Shown in pieces: positions 33,131 to 45,000 of a stretch of 64,000 nt of DNA. Numbering within the stretch: the first letter of the stretch is position 1; each line of letters opens with the position of its first letter. The position numbers and the translations under genes were made by a program. Location: assembly GCA_963854835.1 (NCBI GenBank), contig OY978529.1, forward strand, positions 11,678,775-11,742,774, written 5' to 3'. Under the pieces are notes generated by a model. It had not been told where the DNA came from, searched no databases, and saw only the letters and a program-made list of their open reading frames with translations. Source of the stretch: Megamerina dolium. Lineage: Eukaryota; Arthropoda; Insecta; Diptera; Megamerinidae.

Positions 33131-34588
33131 ACTCAATAAAAATGTGGGGGGATTTCCTCTACATCTGCGTTGATCTTTTGGATTTTTCGTGCCGCCCAGC
33201 GCTGCAGTTGTGCCCATCCGTTTTTGGTTGTCACGGTTACTTTTTCTAGTTGTGACGGTATGTGGAATACTCGAAATTTCTTTGAGCGCGATGGTTCCAC
33301 TATTATCCCCTCGAACGGATCTACGGACGATGGTTTTTGTTGCGGTTTTGTTTGTTGTTGTGCGATTTGTTGCCTTATGTATTGCTGTCGTTGTTGGTAC
33401 TCTTGTTGTTTTGTAACGTGTTTGATTTTCAATGTCCACTCGTCGTACGAGAGCAATAGTGTTGGCCTTGTGTAACGCTTCTGGACGAGGGAGTGCCTCA
33501 CCGGGTCGATGATATGGCAATACCGGGACTAGGTCGGGTGGCGGTTGCGTGCGTCTGTGATGCCTGGACGGGCGGGTTTAGTGTGCTTCCTGAGGGTATT
33601 CATAGTTCTTTGTTTAATCTAGCTGTATCGACTGATTGGTATTTGTCCTGTTGGTTCGCCTTTTTTACGTTTTTCTTTTATATTTACATATATATATATA
33701 TTTATTTTTATTTTTGCATGCTGTTTTTTTTGGCCTATGTATTTAGGTGCTAGTTTAGCGGCGAATTGGTCGACAGCGGAAGATAATACATGGTTTTTCT
33801 TGTAAACCATACTACCGACAGAGGGCTTGTTGGGTCGATGACGGAGGTTATAGTGTTTACTTTGCATTTGTGTCGCCTTTGCATTTCTCTCCAAAACACG
33901 ATGGTAATATTATTTTAGGTTTGGCGGTCGTGATGTCGTGTGGTCATTATTGACTTCGCTGGCGTTTATATTTGGTGTGGGGGGATTTCGTCCGAAATTG
34001 AGTTCAGCGGCACTGAATGAGGTCAACTCATGACAAGCGGTGTTGATGGCAAATGATATTTCTGGGAGATATGCGTCCCAGTCATGATGTTCCTTTGTAA
34101 ACATGGCCATAAGAGTTTTCAATACTCTATTTACCCGTTCCGTAGGGTTTTCTTGCGGAGTATATGTGCCTGTGAATCGATGAGTGATGCCATATGTCTC
34201 TGTCAGCTCTTTTACTAGTTTGCTCGTTATCAGTCAGTAGTATTTCGGGGCAGCCGTATCGGTATATAATTCGTTGTCGCAATTCTTGTGTTTACCTGTC
34301 AGTAAATACGAGTAACATGATGTTGCCTCTACGTGAGCGGGGAAATGGTCCCATGAAGTCAGAACATATGATCTGCCACGGTCGTGTGGTTGTTAATGTG
34401 GCCATTTGTCCCATTGGCGCTGATGTTGAGGCTTTATATGCTGCACATATTTGGCACGCTTTGATGTGTCGAATAACATCAATAAATATTGTCGGCCAAT
34501 AGTATCGTTCTTTTATTCTGCGCACGGTTTTTGCCACTACAACATGGTATATCCTCATGTGTATTAGAAGTACTCTCCTTTGTGGAGA

Positions 34589-34606
34589 GTCCCTGCTCGG
34601 GCGCCA
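34589..34606 (-). other. Primer-binding site, tRNA-Lys type
   Basis: The minus strand reads TGGCGCCCGAGCAGGGAC one base after the LTR end. It differs by one base from the well-known tRNA-Lys primer site of retroviruses and some insect LTR elements. Confidence 0.85.
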
Positions 34607-34607
34607 T

Positions 34608-35712
34608 TGTAACGCGTGCCTTTGTTTTCCAGCTGGGGTAACACTCAGCCAGCCAGGGTAAACAATAGGGCAGCGAAAAACTCTTGTTGTAGAGGGAAAA
34701 CCGAATTACACACTTACTGTCAAATTGACAGTAATATTACCGACACTAGAGCGTTCGGCTCGGATGATATACCTCTCGCGGTACAATTCCTACTTTTATT
34801 ATCTTTTCGTTTATTTCGTTTACAAAAATGAAGTATTTACAATTTAAAGTAAATGAAAAAGAGGCTTTGAAGTACAGAAGAATTGTTTAATGGAAATTAC
34901 AATATGCTGTAATTGAATTATTCAACTGAGGCCACAAATTTATAAAACTACCCTATTCGTACCCTACACAAGTAATAGGGAGACAAGGAATGGAATGCAG
35001 GAGGAAGCACCGCTCTAGCTGGTTGCTCCTGGATTTGAAGTGGTCAAAGTGACTACTTAGGCAGAGCAGAAGGCTCGTAGTTGACCACCCGAAGCTCCCG
35101 TAGCTGGGATCACTTTAGGGCAAGAACTCTTATTGTCGCGCACCGTAGATGGATCTGCTTCAATAGAGCACTCGTTGGTATTAATTCACCCAACGGGTCG
35201 TTTGTTGCAATATTTTTGCAACTGAAGAAACACGCTTCAATAGTGATCCTAACTGGGCAAGCACATGTAAATATGTCACTTGTCCGATCATGTAAGGAAG
35301 TCGCTTTTCTCGATTCTCGTTGGTCCAGCATGATCTTTATCTATTAGACGCATGCTAAACCAAACGAGAATTCTCATATTAGCTTTATGTGTTTGCATTT
35401 ATTTGCCTGTACTTTTACCTTTATTCAATTAATTTATATTACATGTTCATAATTTACATCAACTGAATAAAAGCACAAGCAAATATACCAACTTATTTAT
35501 CCATATCGAAGTTGTGATGTGTTTTGGCGTAAGTGTTCCGTGGGTTCATCCCACCACCTGACCGGGTACGGGTTCGACTCCGAATCGCGACATAATTTTT
35601 ATTTTTATTATTATTTATTTTATAATTATTTTTATTATTTTTTTTTCTATAAATATGTTTGATGGCGAATATATCAATATTCGGTATTTGTAACACGAAT
35701 TGACGTGTTACA
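34608..35712 (-). repeat. 5' LTR (1105 bp), longer than its partner
   Basis: Starts tgtaacgcgtgcc and ends gacgtgttaca. The segment about 35052-35640 has no counterpart in the other LTR. That segment includes a tRNA-like stretch (35510-35592) and an AT-rich run. Confidence 0.85.
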
Positions 35713-36052
35713 AAATATATAAACAGATTCGGCTCCACAACTTTGCTTTATAAAAAACGAGTTGTCAGAGAAATACAGTAAATGTATCAATGTATTGGAG
35801 CTTTATGCAACAAGGTGATTTATTGAAAATTACCGACCGAATTGTGTACTTCGGTTAACTCACTACTTGTGATGTATTTGGCTCGTATCTGGGTGAAGAA
35901 AATAGAATAGAATATTGCATTTTTTTTAATTTGTACACATTTCTTTATTCCCACCTTCTCGCTCCAGAAATGTTCTCCGCATTTACTTTAGTAATAAGTA
36001 CATTTGAATAAAAACTAATATTTGAAGGAACATACTAAATTATCACACTTGC

Positions 36053-39000
36053 TTATGTTTTAATTCTTCTACCGATCTTTGTTGAAGCATATCTGTTTTG
36101 AATGTGGTTGTTGCTAAGTTTTTTTTTAGTTGTTCCATTCAATCGTAAATCATTGGGTTTTGTGCGTGTTTCAAATAGAACATCTGAATCGGTTTCTGAG
36201 TCAGTCATCGATGTAGTACGACATACTAAATGTTCATGAGAGAAAAAAATATCATAAGAATACAAAGAGATCAACAACAATATAATACTTACCATATGGT
36301 GTTTCCTCATCACGTGTACCGACTAAGGAATATTTTTGAACTTTATGCCTTGAACGTGTTTTTTTCGATTGTTTACAGGCACATGTGATGCCCCAGAATA
36401 CTCCGGATAAAATTAGGCAACACACTATTATCACAACAAAAACATATAAAATTGACCAATCTGTAATTGATTAAGCATATAAATTGTGTAATTTATGGTG
36501 GCACTTCCTTATTGTTAATATTTACCGCAATTGGGCTCAACAATACCCCAGAAGTAGCCGGCAGAAGGCATCCAAAAAGCTTCACACATACACGCACGCG
36601 TATTAGTATTACAAACACCATGGCCAGAGCATTTATTTTGACAAACGATTGTACGCACATCAGCGAAGACTGTACCCAATATGCTGGCATCACGTTGTAA
36701 TTTATCCTTAAGCAGTTGCTCCACAGCAAGACCATCAACTGGTATAGATTTGCCAAATTTTGTAGTTTGCTTCAAAACAAAAAACAAATTTGATTGAATT
36801 GTGATTCTATCAATGCTTCGATTACGATGTGAAGCAAAGACGGCCACGAAGATGTGCACGTAGTATCAAATTGGAGGCTCGCACAGTGCAGCAAAGTTGT
36901 AACCTGAGCAACAGCCTACTTGTGTGCAGTCTTTCATCTTCACCTTTGCCTTTGCTTCATATCCTCTCTATAATTGGCAACCTAAAATCGCAGGAACACC
37001 ATTTTGTTACGACTTACTTCAGCATAAAATACCAATATTGTCGCTTCAGTGTACGCATCATATCTCACATCGCGCATGCATATCTTCATATCATTCAAGA
37101 GTAAACCAATTTTTTGAACAATGGAATTTAGCTCAAGTTGTGATAGCACTGAAATTCCTATCGGAAGTTTCAGCTGTATCATATTCAGTAACATTGGATC
37201 AGGGTGTACTATTACACTAACAGTATCGCTATTTGTTAAGCCCTGCTCATCGTATACGGTCAATTTAAATACATAACGGCCGGGTACAAGATGTGTCAAC
37301 TGTAAAAATGATTGCAAAATAGAAAAGCATAATATTATACGAGGGCGGATTGATAAAGAATCTACCTAAGTACGAAAAAGGCAGCACAAACACAAAAACT
37401 TTTTTTTTTTTTGAAATTGCGATCTGTCAAACGTCAGCTGTTAAAATTTCACCCAAATTCATCTATTAGTTTATTTGTTGTAGTCGTTTGAAGTAACCAA
37501 CTTTTGTGTTTCTTGAAAAATGGAAAAAAGCGAATTTCGTGCAGTGATTAAACACTATTATTTGAGAGGGAAAACGGCGAAAGAGACAAAAGAAAAGCTC
37601 GATAAACATTACGGTGAGTCTGCTCCGTCAGATTACATGGTAAAATATTGGATTGCTGAATTTAAACAGGAAGGCCAAAAGAGGTGGTTACTGAAGAAAA
37701 TATCAAGAAAATCCTCGATATCGTTATGAATGATCGCCGAGTCAAGTTGAGTGAGATTGTTGAAATGGTAAACATCTCATATAAACGTGTGTTCAATATT
37801 TTGCATGAACATTTGCATGTGAAAAAGCTATCGGCAAGATGGGTGCCGCGTTTGCTCAGTGTCGAACAAAAACGAGTTCGAGAGACCACTTCACAGCGGA
37901 GTTTGGACATGATAAAGCGTAATCCTGTTGATTTTTGGCGTCAATTAATAACTGTTGATGAAACGTGGGTCCACCACTACACACCTGAAACCAAAAATCA
38001 ATCGAAACAATGGGTGGAAGCTGGTGGAAGTGCTCCGAAGAAGGCGAAGGCAGTGAAATCGGCTGGCAAGGTTATGGCCACTGTATTTTGGGATGCACTC
38101 GGAATAATGCTTATCGATTATCTTGAAAAAGGATCCACAATCACAGTAAAGTACTATCGTGCATTATTAGATCAATTGAATGATGCAATCAAGAAAAAAC
38201 GACCACATTTAAAATTACGTGAAATACACTTCGAATTGGTTGATCATCCACCTTATAGTCCAGATTTAGCTTCTAGTGACTTTTTCCTGTTTCCAAACTT
38301 GAAAAAATGGCTCGGAGGAAAAAGATTCAGCTCAATAGAAGAAGTGATTACCGAAATTAACGCGTATTTTGAGGGGTTCCCGAAATCGTTACTTAGGTAG
38401 CTTCATTATCAATCCGCCCTCGTAAGTCTTAAGTGTGCAGAATAAATATGTGTGTATATGTGTACTTACAATTAATACTTGTTCTTTATCACTATCAGCA
38501 ATCACATAACCAGCAGCTAAACTGCTGTCATCACGTGTCCACACATACTTTGTGATCGCCAAATCATCCGATGAATTTGATCCATTCAAGTAAAGGGCAG
38601 AAATCGGTAAAGTTATACTTTGATCACCACCAGCATTGGCCACAGGCGGTGCGTTTTTCTCTATTATAAATTAACAAATGTATTTATTATGTGTATTAGG
38701 TACATTAGACTGGTCCTTATTTTGCTATCTTCAAATATCCCTAAAATATGCGAATCGGCATGGAAATTTTCATCTGGATTGAGGACGTTTTAAAGACACG
38801 AAATATTCTTCATTCTTGAATTTTAAATTCTTTTACATTCTTTATTACAGTCGGAATCGGAATTGGGTAAGTACAGAATATTCTCAAATCTGGGAGCCAA
38901 ATACCCGTTATTGAAATGGGTGTTATTTGTTTTATAATCACAGTCGCAAAATTATGTCTACCTTCAAAATAAAGTTCTAAAGCAAGTTGTGCTGGTGCTC

Positions 39001-42000
39001 TTTCCTCCATAGGGCAACCGAAAATATGCTCTACAAGTGCCAACGAACGTGCCACCGTTTACATCAGAGGAGGTGTTACACACATTAGATCGCATTAAGG
39101 ATAGCAAGGCCCAATGTCCAGATGGTATCCCTAATGTTGCATTCAAGGCTGCAATACCTGCGGAACCGCACATTTTTACGGACATGAACACTATGTGCCT
39201 TACCGAAGAAATTTTTTCAACGCTATGGAAATTACAGCGACTGGTGCTGCTACTTAAACCTGGAAACAGCCAGACCAAACCGGCCGTTATGTATGCTGGA
39301 CACAAGGAAAGTACTCGAGTGTATAATAAGCGAGCGCCTCTAGGAATTTTTTGAAGGAGCCACGGGTCTCTCCGACAACCAATTTGATTTCCGGGGTGCA
39401 CGGTTAACGATGGACGCCCTCAGAACGGTGACAAATATAGCGAAGCTATCAGCGACGGACATGCGTTAATGAAATTCTGCGCAGTCAGTACGCTCGACAT
39501 AAAAAACGCATTCAACTCGGCGAATTGGACCAACATACTTTTATCTCTCGATTTTTTGGCAACACTGTTTTTGACAGCTCAGCTGTTTTCGTGTAACATG
39601 TTCAATTTGGTCCATAATTTAACCATGAATCGACTTACAAACTAACAACGCTTGCAAATTATTGAATTTTATTATCAAAAGTCATGCTCGGTTAAGAAAG
39701 TGCATCGTGCAATTTCCTGTGTTCAGTGACAAAGCTCTCTCCTGGTTGAATGGATACGTGAACAATCAAAATTACCGTATTTGGTGTGAAGAGCAGCCAG
39801 AAACATTGCAAGAACTGCTAATGCATCCCGAAAAACCCACTGTTTGGTGTGGATTATGGGCCGGTGGCATCATTGGACCAAACTTTTTCAAAGACGATGT
39901 TAATGTGAATGGCGAGCGCTACCGTGCCATGATTACAAACCTTTTTTTGCTTAAAATGGAAGAGGTGGACTTGGCTGACATGTGGTTTCAACAAGACGGT
40001 GCCACATGCCAAACAGCACGCAAAACAATGGTCCAATTAAGAGGCGAGTTCGGAGAACAGCTTATTTCACGTTTGGGACCGGTCAATTGGCCGCCTAGAT
40101 CATGGGACTATTTTAAGGCTCATGTCTATAACGACAAGCCCGCAACGGTTGACGCACTGGAAGCCAATATTGAAGAATTTATTCGTAAGATACCAGCCGA
40201 TATGTTGGAGAGAGTATGCCAAAATTGGACCCAGCGTATTAACCATTTGAGGCGCAACCGCGGTCAACATTTACATGAAATCATCTTTAAACATTGAATT
40301 ATATAGATCGTTCTATTGACCGTTCTTCAGCTACCGGATTTTACAGCATGACACGGAGGTAGGCACAAAAAGTACATAGCTATCGGCGGATCAGTGCTGG
40401 AGCCAACGTTGTCGAATGCCATGTCCGATGGAATCTGAAATTGAAACTACCGGATAAGGTGCCCATTGTGGAGTATGCCGATGACATCGCCCTGTTGGTG
40501 GTATATAAACGGCTGGACCACTTGGAGGCCAAGTGTAATGATGCAGCAGCGAGAGTGCAGCGATGGCTGGGTAATGCTGGACTAGAGTTAGCGGCACAAA
40601 AGATGGAGGCTGTTCTTGTAAGTACACGAAAGCAGAAGAAGACTGAATCTCATGATTGGTGGCGACAATATACAGTCGCAAGAGGAAATAAAATACCTGG
40701 GTGTATGGAGACTAAATTTTAAACATCATCTGCAGTAAAGCAGCTGTTAATGGCGCACTTACGCGGATTCTTCCTAACATAGGTGGTCCTAAGGGCGAAC
40801 GGAGACGCCTACCCTCAGCAGTAGCGGACTCTATTGTATTTTATGCAGCGCCTATATAGGCAGGAGCTAAGAAATCGCACATGCGTGAGACTGTCCAGGC
40901 ACACAGACGCAACGCAATACGAGCTGTGTCAGTGCACATGGATGTTTCTTGGAATATCTTCACCGTTTCCAGCCCTTACTGTCAGAAGTGCCCCAATATG
41001 GTTGAAAACGCAGAGCACGTGGTCTTCCAATATGATCTATTTATTGAATAAAGAAATGTACTCCAGCATGGTCTAGGATCCCCGCTATCCCCTACCAATA
41101 TGGTACAGGAAATGTGCTCATCAGTAGCGCTTCCACTACGGCGTTACTAATAAACGGCACGAACAACGAAGTAATGTCAAAGTAGAAAAGTTTAATAAGA
41201 TAAAAAGCGGAGACTGGACGCAGGTAATATGTCGATCTAAGAGACATAAACGTGGTTCCGCTCTGATGAAATGCGAAAGCGGTTCCAGAATGGGTACCAG
41301 CCAGACATAAGGGGGAATTTTTTGGGGGCTGCGAGCCCCACATATCATTGATGTGACGACACCTTTGATGATGCGTTAGGCATTTGTAACCTCCTTACCC
41401 GCAAAAAAAAAAACTCAAATTTGGTTGTTCTATGCTTAATACTTCGTATGTTACGACAGTTAAAATTTTTTTATTTCCGTGACTTTTTATGAGACCCACT
41501 TTAAGCGTGACTTGCTGATTATTTCCGACTACAATATTAAAAATGTAAAATATGGTCATTGTATGCAGTGCCGTGCTTGGTACCCAGCACTTGGTGGTAC
41601 TTTCTTAATCATAACTTCTACCGATTGTAATTGAAAATGTAACGGAGTAGGTTCAGGCTTGGTACCAGGGCTGAAAATGCAAAAATCAAGGAGAAACCAT
41701 GATTATGAACTTTATGGCTTGTGGTAAAAATTTCTATATCTCATTTTTATACCCATTCGCATATTTTAGAGAGAGGTAAATAAATTGAAGATCGTAACGA
41801 TCGATCGAAAACGTATTTTGGTGTTAAACCAAGCTAACGTACAAATATGTTTTTTTTTTTTGCAAAGTGGGATACTCTTATATGAGCCATTTATATTGAA
41901 GATCGTCAAAGTCCATTATCTAAAAATACCATGTTGGCTAATTTTATAATTCCATTTCATTGTTATCTTTCATCTTGAAGATGATAAGAACAAATATATT

Positions 42001-45000
42001 GAAAACTACTAAGATCTTTTCAAAAGTAAATAGCTGGTAAACAAAATGATAACAGGAACTCGAACCGTAGAGCCAAATCGTTAGTGCGTTGGGCTTTTGT
42101 GTCATGAATCCGCGGGCGCGACAAACAAATTGATTTATTTTTTCACAGAGTGCCAATCTGTCGGCAATTTTTTCGATAGTAACTATATGAGGCCCTGTGA
42201 GAAAGCTCAGAGAAAGTGATGTCACAAGGGACTCGAATGTCTCTCACAATATATTTCCTGCATTGCCATCTCGATTTTTTCCCTGAAAACTTGAGCGGAT
42301 TGAGTGACTACTGTAGGAATATAATCCATCAAATCTAATGCGAGAATACCTTCTATTGTATATAACGTTAATGATTTTTAAAATAATATGTTTGTTAAAA
42401 ATATAATACTTAATATTGCAACATAAAGAATATTAAATAGCAAAAGTTGTTAAGCAGTTACCAATTACCAATTAGTTACCAATTTTTTTTACTGAAAACC
42501 CTTAAATATTTTCTTGTTAAAACAAATGGACTTGTGCCATTTTCAAAATATACGGCTCACATCTTCAAAACCACCGTAAATTATTCGACATAGTTGATTT
42601 GATTTTTATTTATACATATTGTATAAATTTTAAATAGAACCAATCTAATTACACTGTAGGTAAATCTTAAAGTTTTGAAATATCTCAGCTAAACGGCCGA
42701 ACACCTAAATTTTATTTTCGGATCTACATTACGTAACCGTTTTCAGACAAGCCGTATCATATCAAAATTTTGAGGTATTTGATGAGGAAGTTTTAGAGCT
42801 CGAAAAGAGGATTTTTTGTCGTTTAGAATTGAAAACCTTTATTTAAATGCTGTAAAATTATACATTATATCTTCTTTCACTTATATGTTATATACAATAT
42901 TTTTTATTTTTATTTAGTTGTACACTAATTGGGCTTGCATTTTGTTTTTCTTCATCCCATTCTTCATGGGACAGCAGAAGCCTTGCGACAGAACCGTGCT
43001 CGTGGCGCTAGACCTGGCGAAAGGGTTTGATACGGTGAGTCACGCCACTCTAGTGCAGGATGTGTATGAGTTACCGCTACCCAACAGCATAAAGAGATGG
43101 CTGGCAAATTACATGAGCGGCAGGAACGCATATGTAGAGTTCAGGGACCGTAAATCCAAATATAGGCGTGTAAAACAAGGTGTCCCGCAGGGTGGTGTTT
43201 TATCCCCCCTATTGTTCAACCGTTACATCTCGAAACTGCCGCCTCCTCCCGGCAATATTACGCTCGTCTCGTACGCAGATGATTGCACAATCCTCGCTAC
43301 GGGTAAGAACAATGATGAGCTATCCACCAACATTAACGCCTATCTTCATGAAATAGCGCAATTTCTCCGCGGCAGAAACCTACATCTCTCTCCCGAGAAA
43401 TCAACTGCAACGCTCTTCACCCCATGGACCAAGGAAGTGGGGACTGAATTAGATATCGCCATTAACAATCGAAGGATCCTAACGGTCAAAAACCCAAAAA
43501 TCCTAGGCGCAACTTTCGACAATCTCCTCACTGTCTCCTCACACGCTGCTATAACTCGCGATAACGTCTGCAAACGCGGGAAGTTCATGGGGTAAAGACA
43601 GCGAAACGCTGCTCACAACCCAGCCCCCGTCTGGACACCGTCTGTAAGGGACACACAGTGGCTTAGACTACAAGAGGCCCAAAATGCAGCACTCCGTACC
43701 ATTACTGGCTGCCACCTTATGTCACACGAGGACCACCTGCACGATGAGACGAAGCTGTTGAAAGTTCGAGAGCACAACGAGTTGCTGGCCAAACAATTTT
43801 GGCTGGCCTGCCACATGGAAAGACACCCCAACAACGCTCTCACATTTGCGCCGCCACCCCCGAGGCGGATCAGGAACGACTTGACAATTTACAATGACGA
43901 CATTGACAGACTAACGAACAATAATTCCCTGGATTACAACTCGCACTCCTGTGCTTCCAAATGCTTGCACGCGGAAGCGGTAAAAGCTGCGACGAGCGCG
44001 CACCAGCCCAACAAAATCTCTAACGGAAGACCCCCGCTTGTTGCCAGCGTGGTAAAATTACTGCCCAGGAAAACAAGGTGCACCCTGGCGCAACTCAGAT
44101 CGGGATACAGTAAATTCCACAATAATTATCTTTCAAGAATTGATCCCAATATACCGGACGAATGCCCCGATTGCGACCAATCACCGCACGACACTCTCCA
44201 TTTATTCAACTGCCCCTTGCACCCCACAAATTTGATACCCGTACAGCTCTGGACACAACCACTTGAGGTGGCCATATTTCTGGGAGTTGACCTTCACGAG
44301 GACACGAACGAACAGTAGCTTGTGGGTGCTGACGACGACACAAATTGAAGTTGCTACAACAACAACGAATTCATCTTCCGTTTGTGATGGTTCTTCTACG
44401 AGCCTTGCCTCCAATTCTCTTCTTTTAAATTATGCAAACCACTTCTGCACATTGTGCAGTTTGCCTTCGTGTTTTCATACGAACAATAATGATGTGTTAG
44501 TACGATGTTATGGTTTCGCTTCTTACGAAGCAAGACTGCTGCGCATGCTTGAAAAAAACAGTGAACGTAAAAGTAAACGACAATATCCCTCAATGCTTGC
44601 TCATTGTCACAGTCCAGAGTTTTTATAAAACCACTGTGACACACACACACTTATACAAATGTTTTAGTATACGTGTGGCCGGCAGTGACCTAAAGCATGG
44701 TCACCATAAACTTCCACTAAAATACGATGACTTCAGCAAACTTTTTCTTCAGATTGAAGTAATGAAGTAAAACTCGCGGCAAGAACAAATTATTCGTTAC
44801 ATTTTAGGAGCACACAGAAACTATATCCTAAACAGATACTAAAAAAGAAAGCCTAATGATAACACTTCAAAATGACAGTGTTACCAGATGAAACAATGGA
44901 TTTCAAAATGTCAATGTACGACGACGCCGTCATATTTCCGACAATACTGTAAATATTTTCGACGCCTTTCGTCATCATTCAGCTCCACACATTGATGGAA

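Larger units (their letters stand above)
32109..35712 (-). mobile_element. Ty3/gypsy-type LTR element, gag-protease-RT deleted
   Basis: The element runs on the minus strand: 5' LTR 34608-35712, primer-binding site 34589-34606, integrase remnants, a long non-coding or low-complexity part, a polypurine tract (aaaggggga, complement of about 32645-32655) and 3' LTR 32109-32643. Integrase pieces are YYWPTIFIDVIRHIKACQIC, then IICSDFMGPFPRSRRGN (about 34300-34558), a mid-part with DWDAYLPEISFAINTACH (33910-34122) and a C-terminal SKHYNLRHRPNKP (about 33850). gag, protease, RT and RNase H are absent: integrase starts about 50 bp after the primer site. The element is defective and frame-broken. Confidence 0.85.

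Noticed and set aside
32871..33520. Long Asn/Asp-rich and Leu/Ile-rich open frames on both strands
   Set aside because: They come from translating an AAT/GAT trinucleotide tract inside an LTR element; no family or splice context supports a gene.
36776..36859. Upstream extension of exon 9 of the KIAA0319-like gene
   Set aside because: The open frame extends to 36859, but a stop precedes it and no acceptor fits. The acceptor at 36770-36771 keeps phase and matches family spacing (VFYAE joined to QTTKFGKS).
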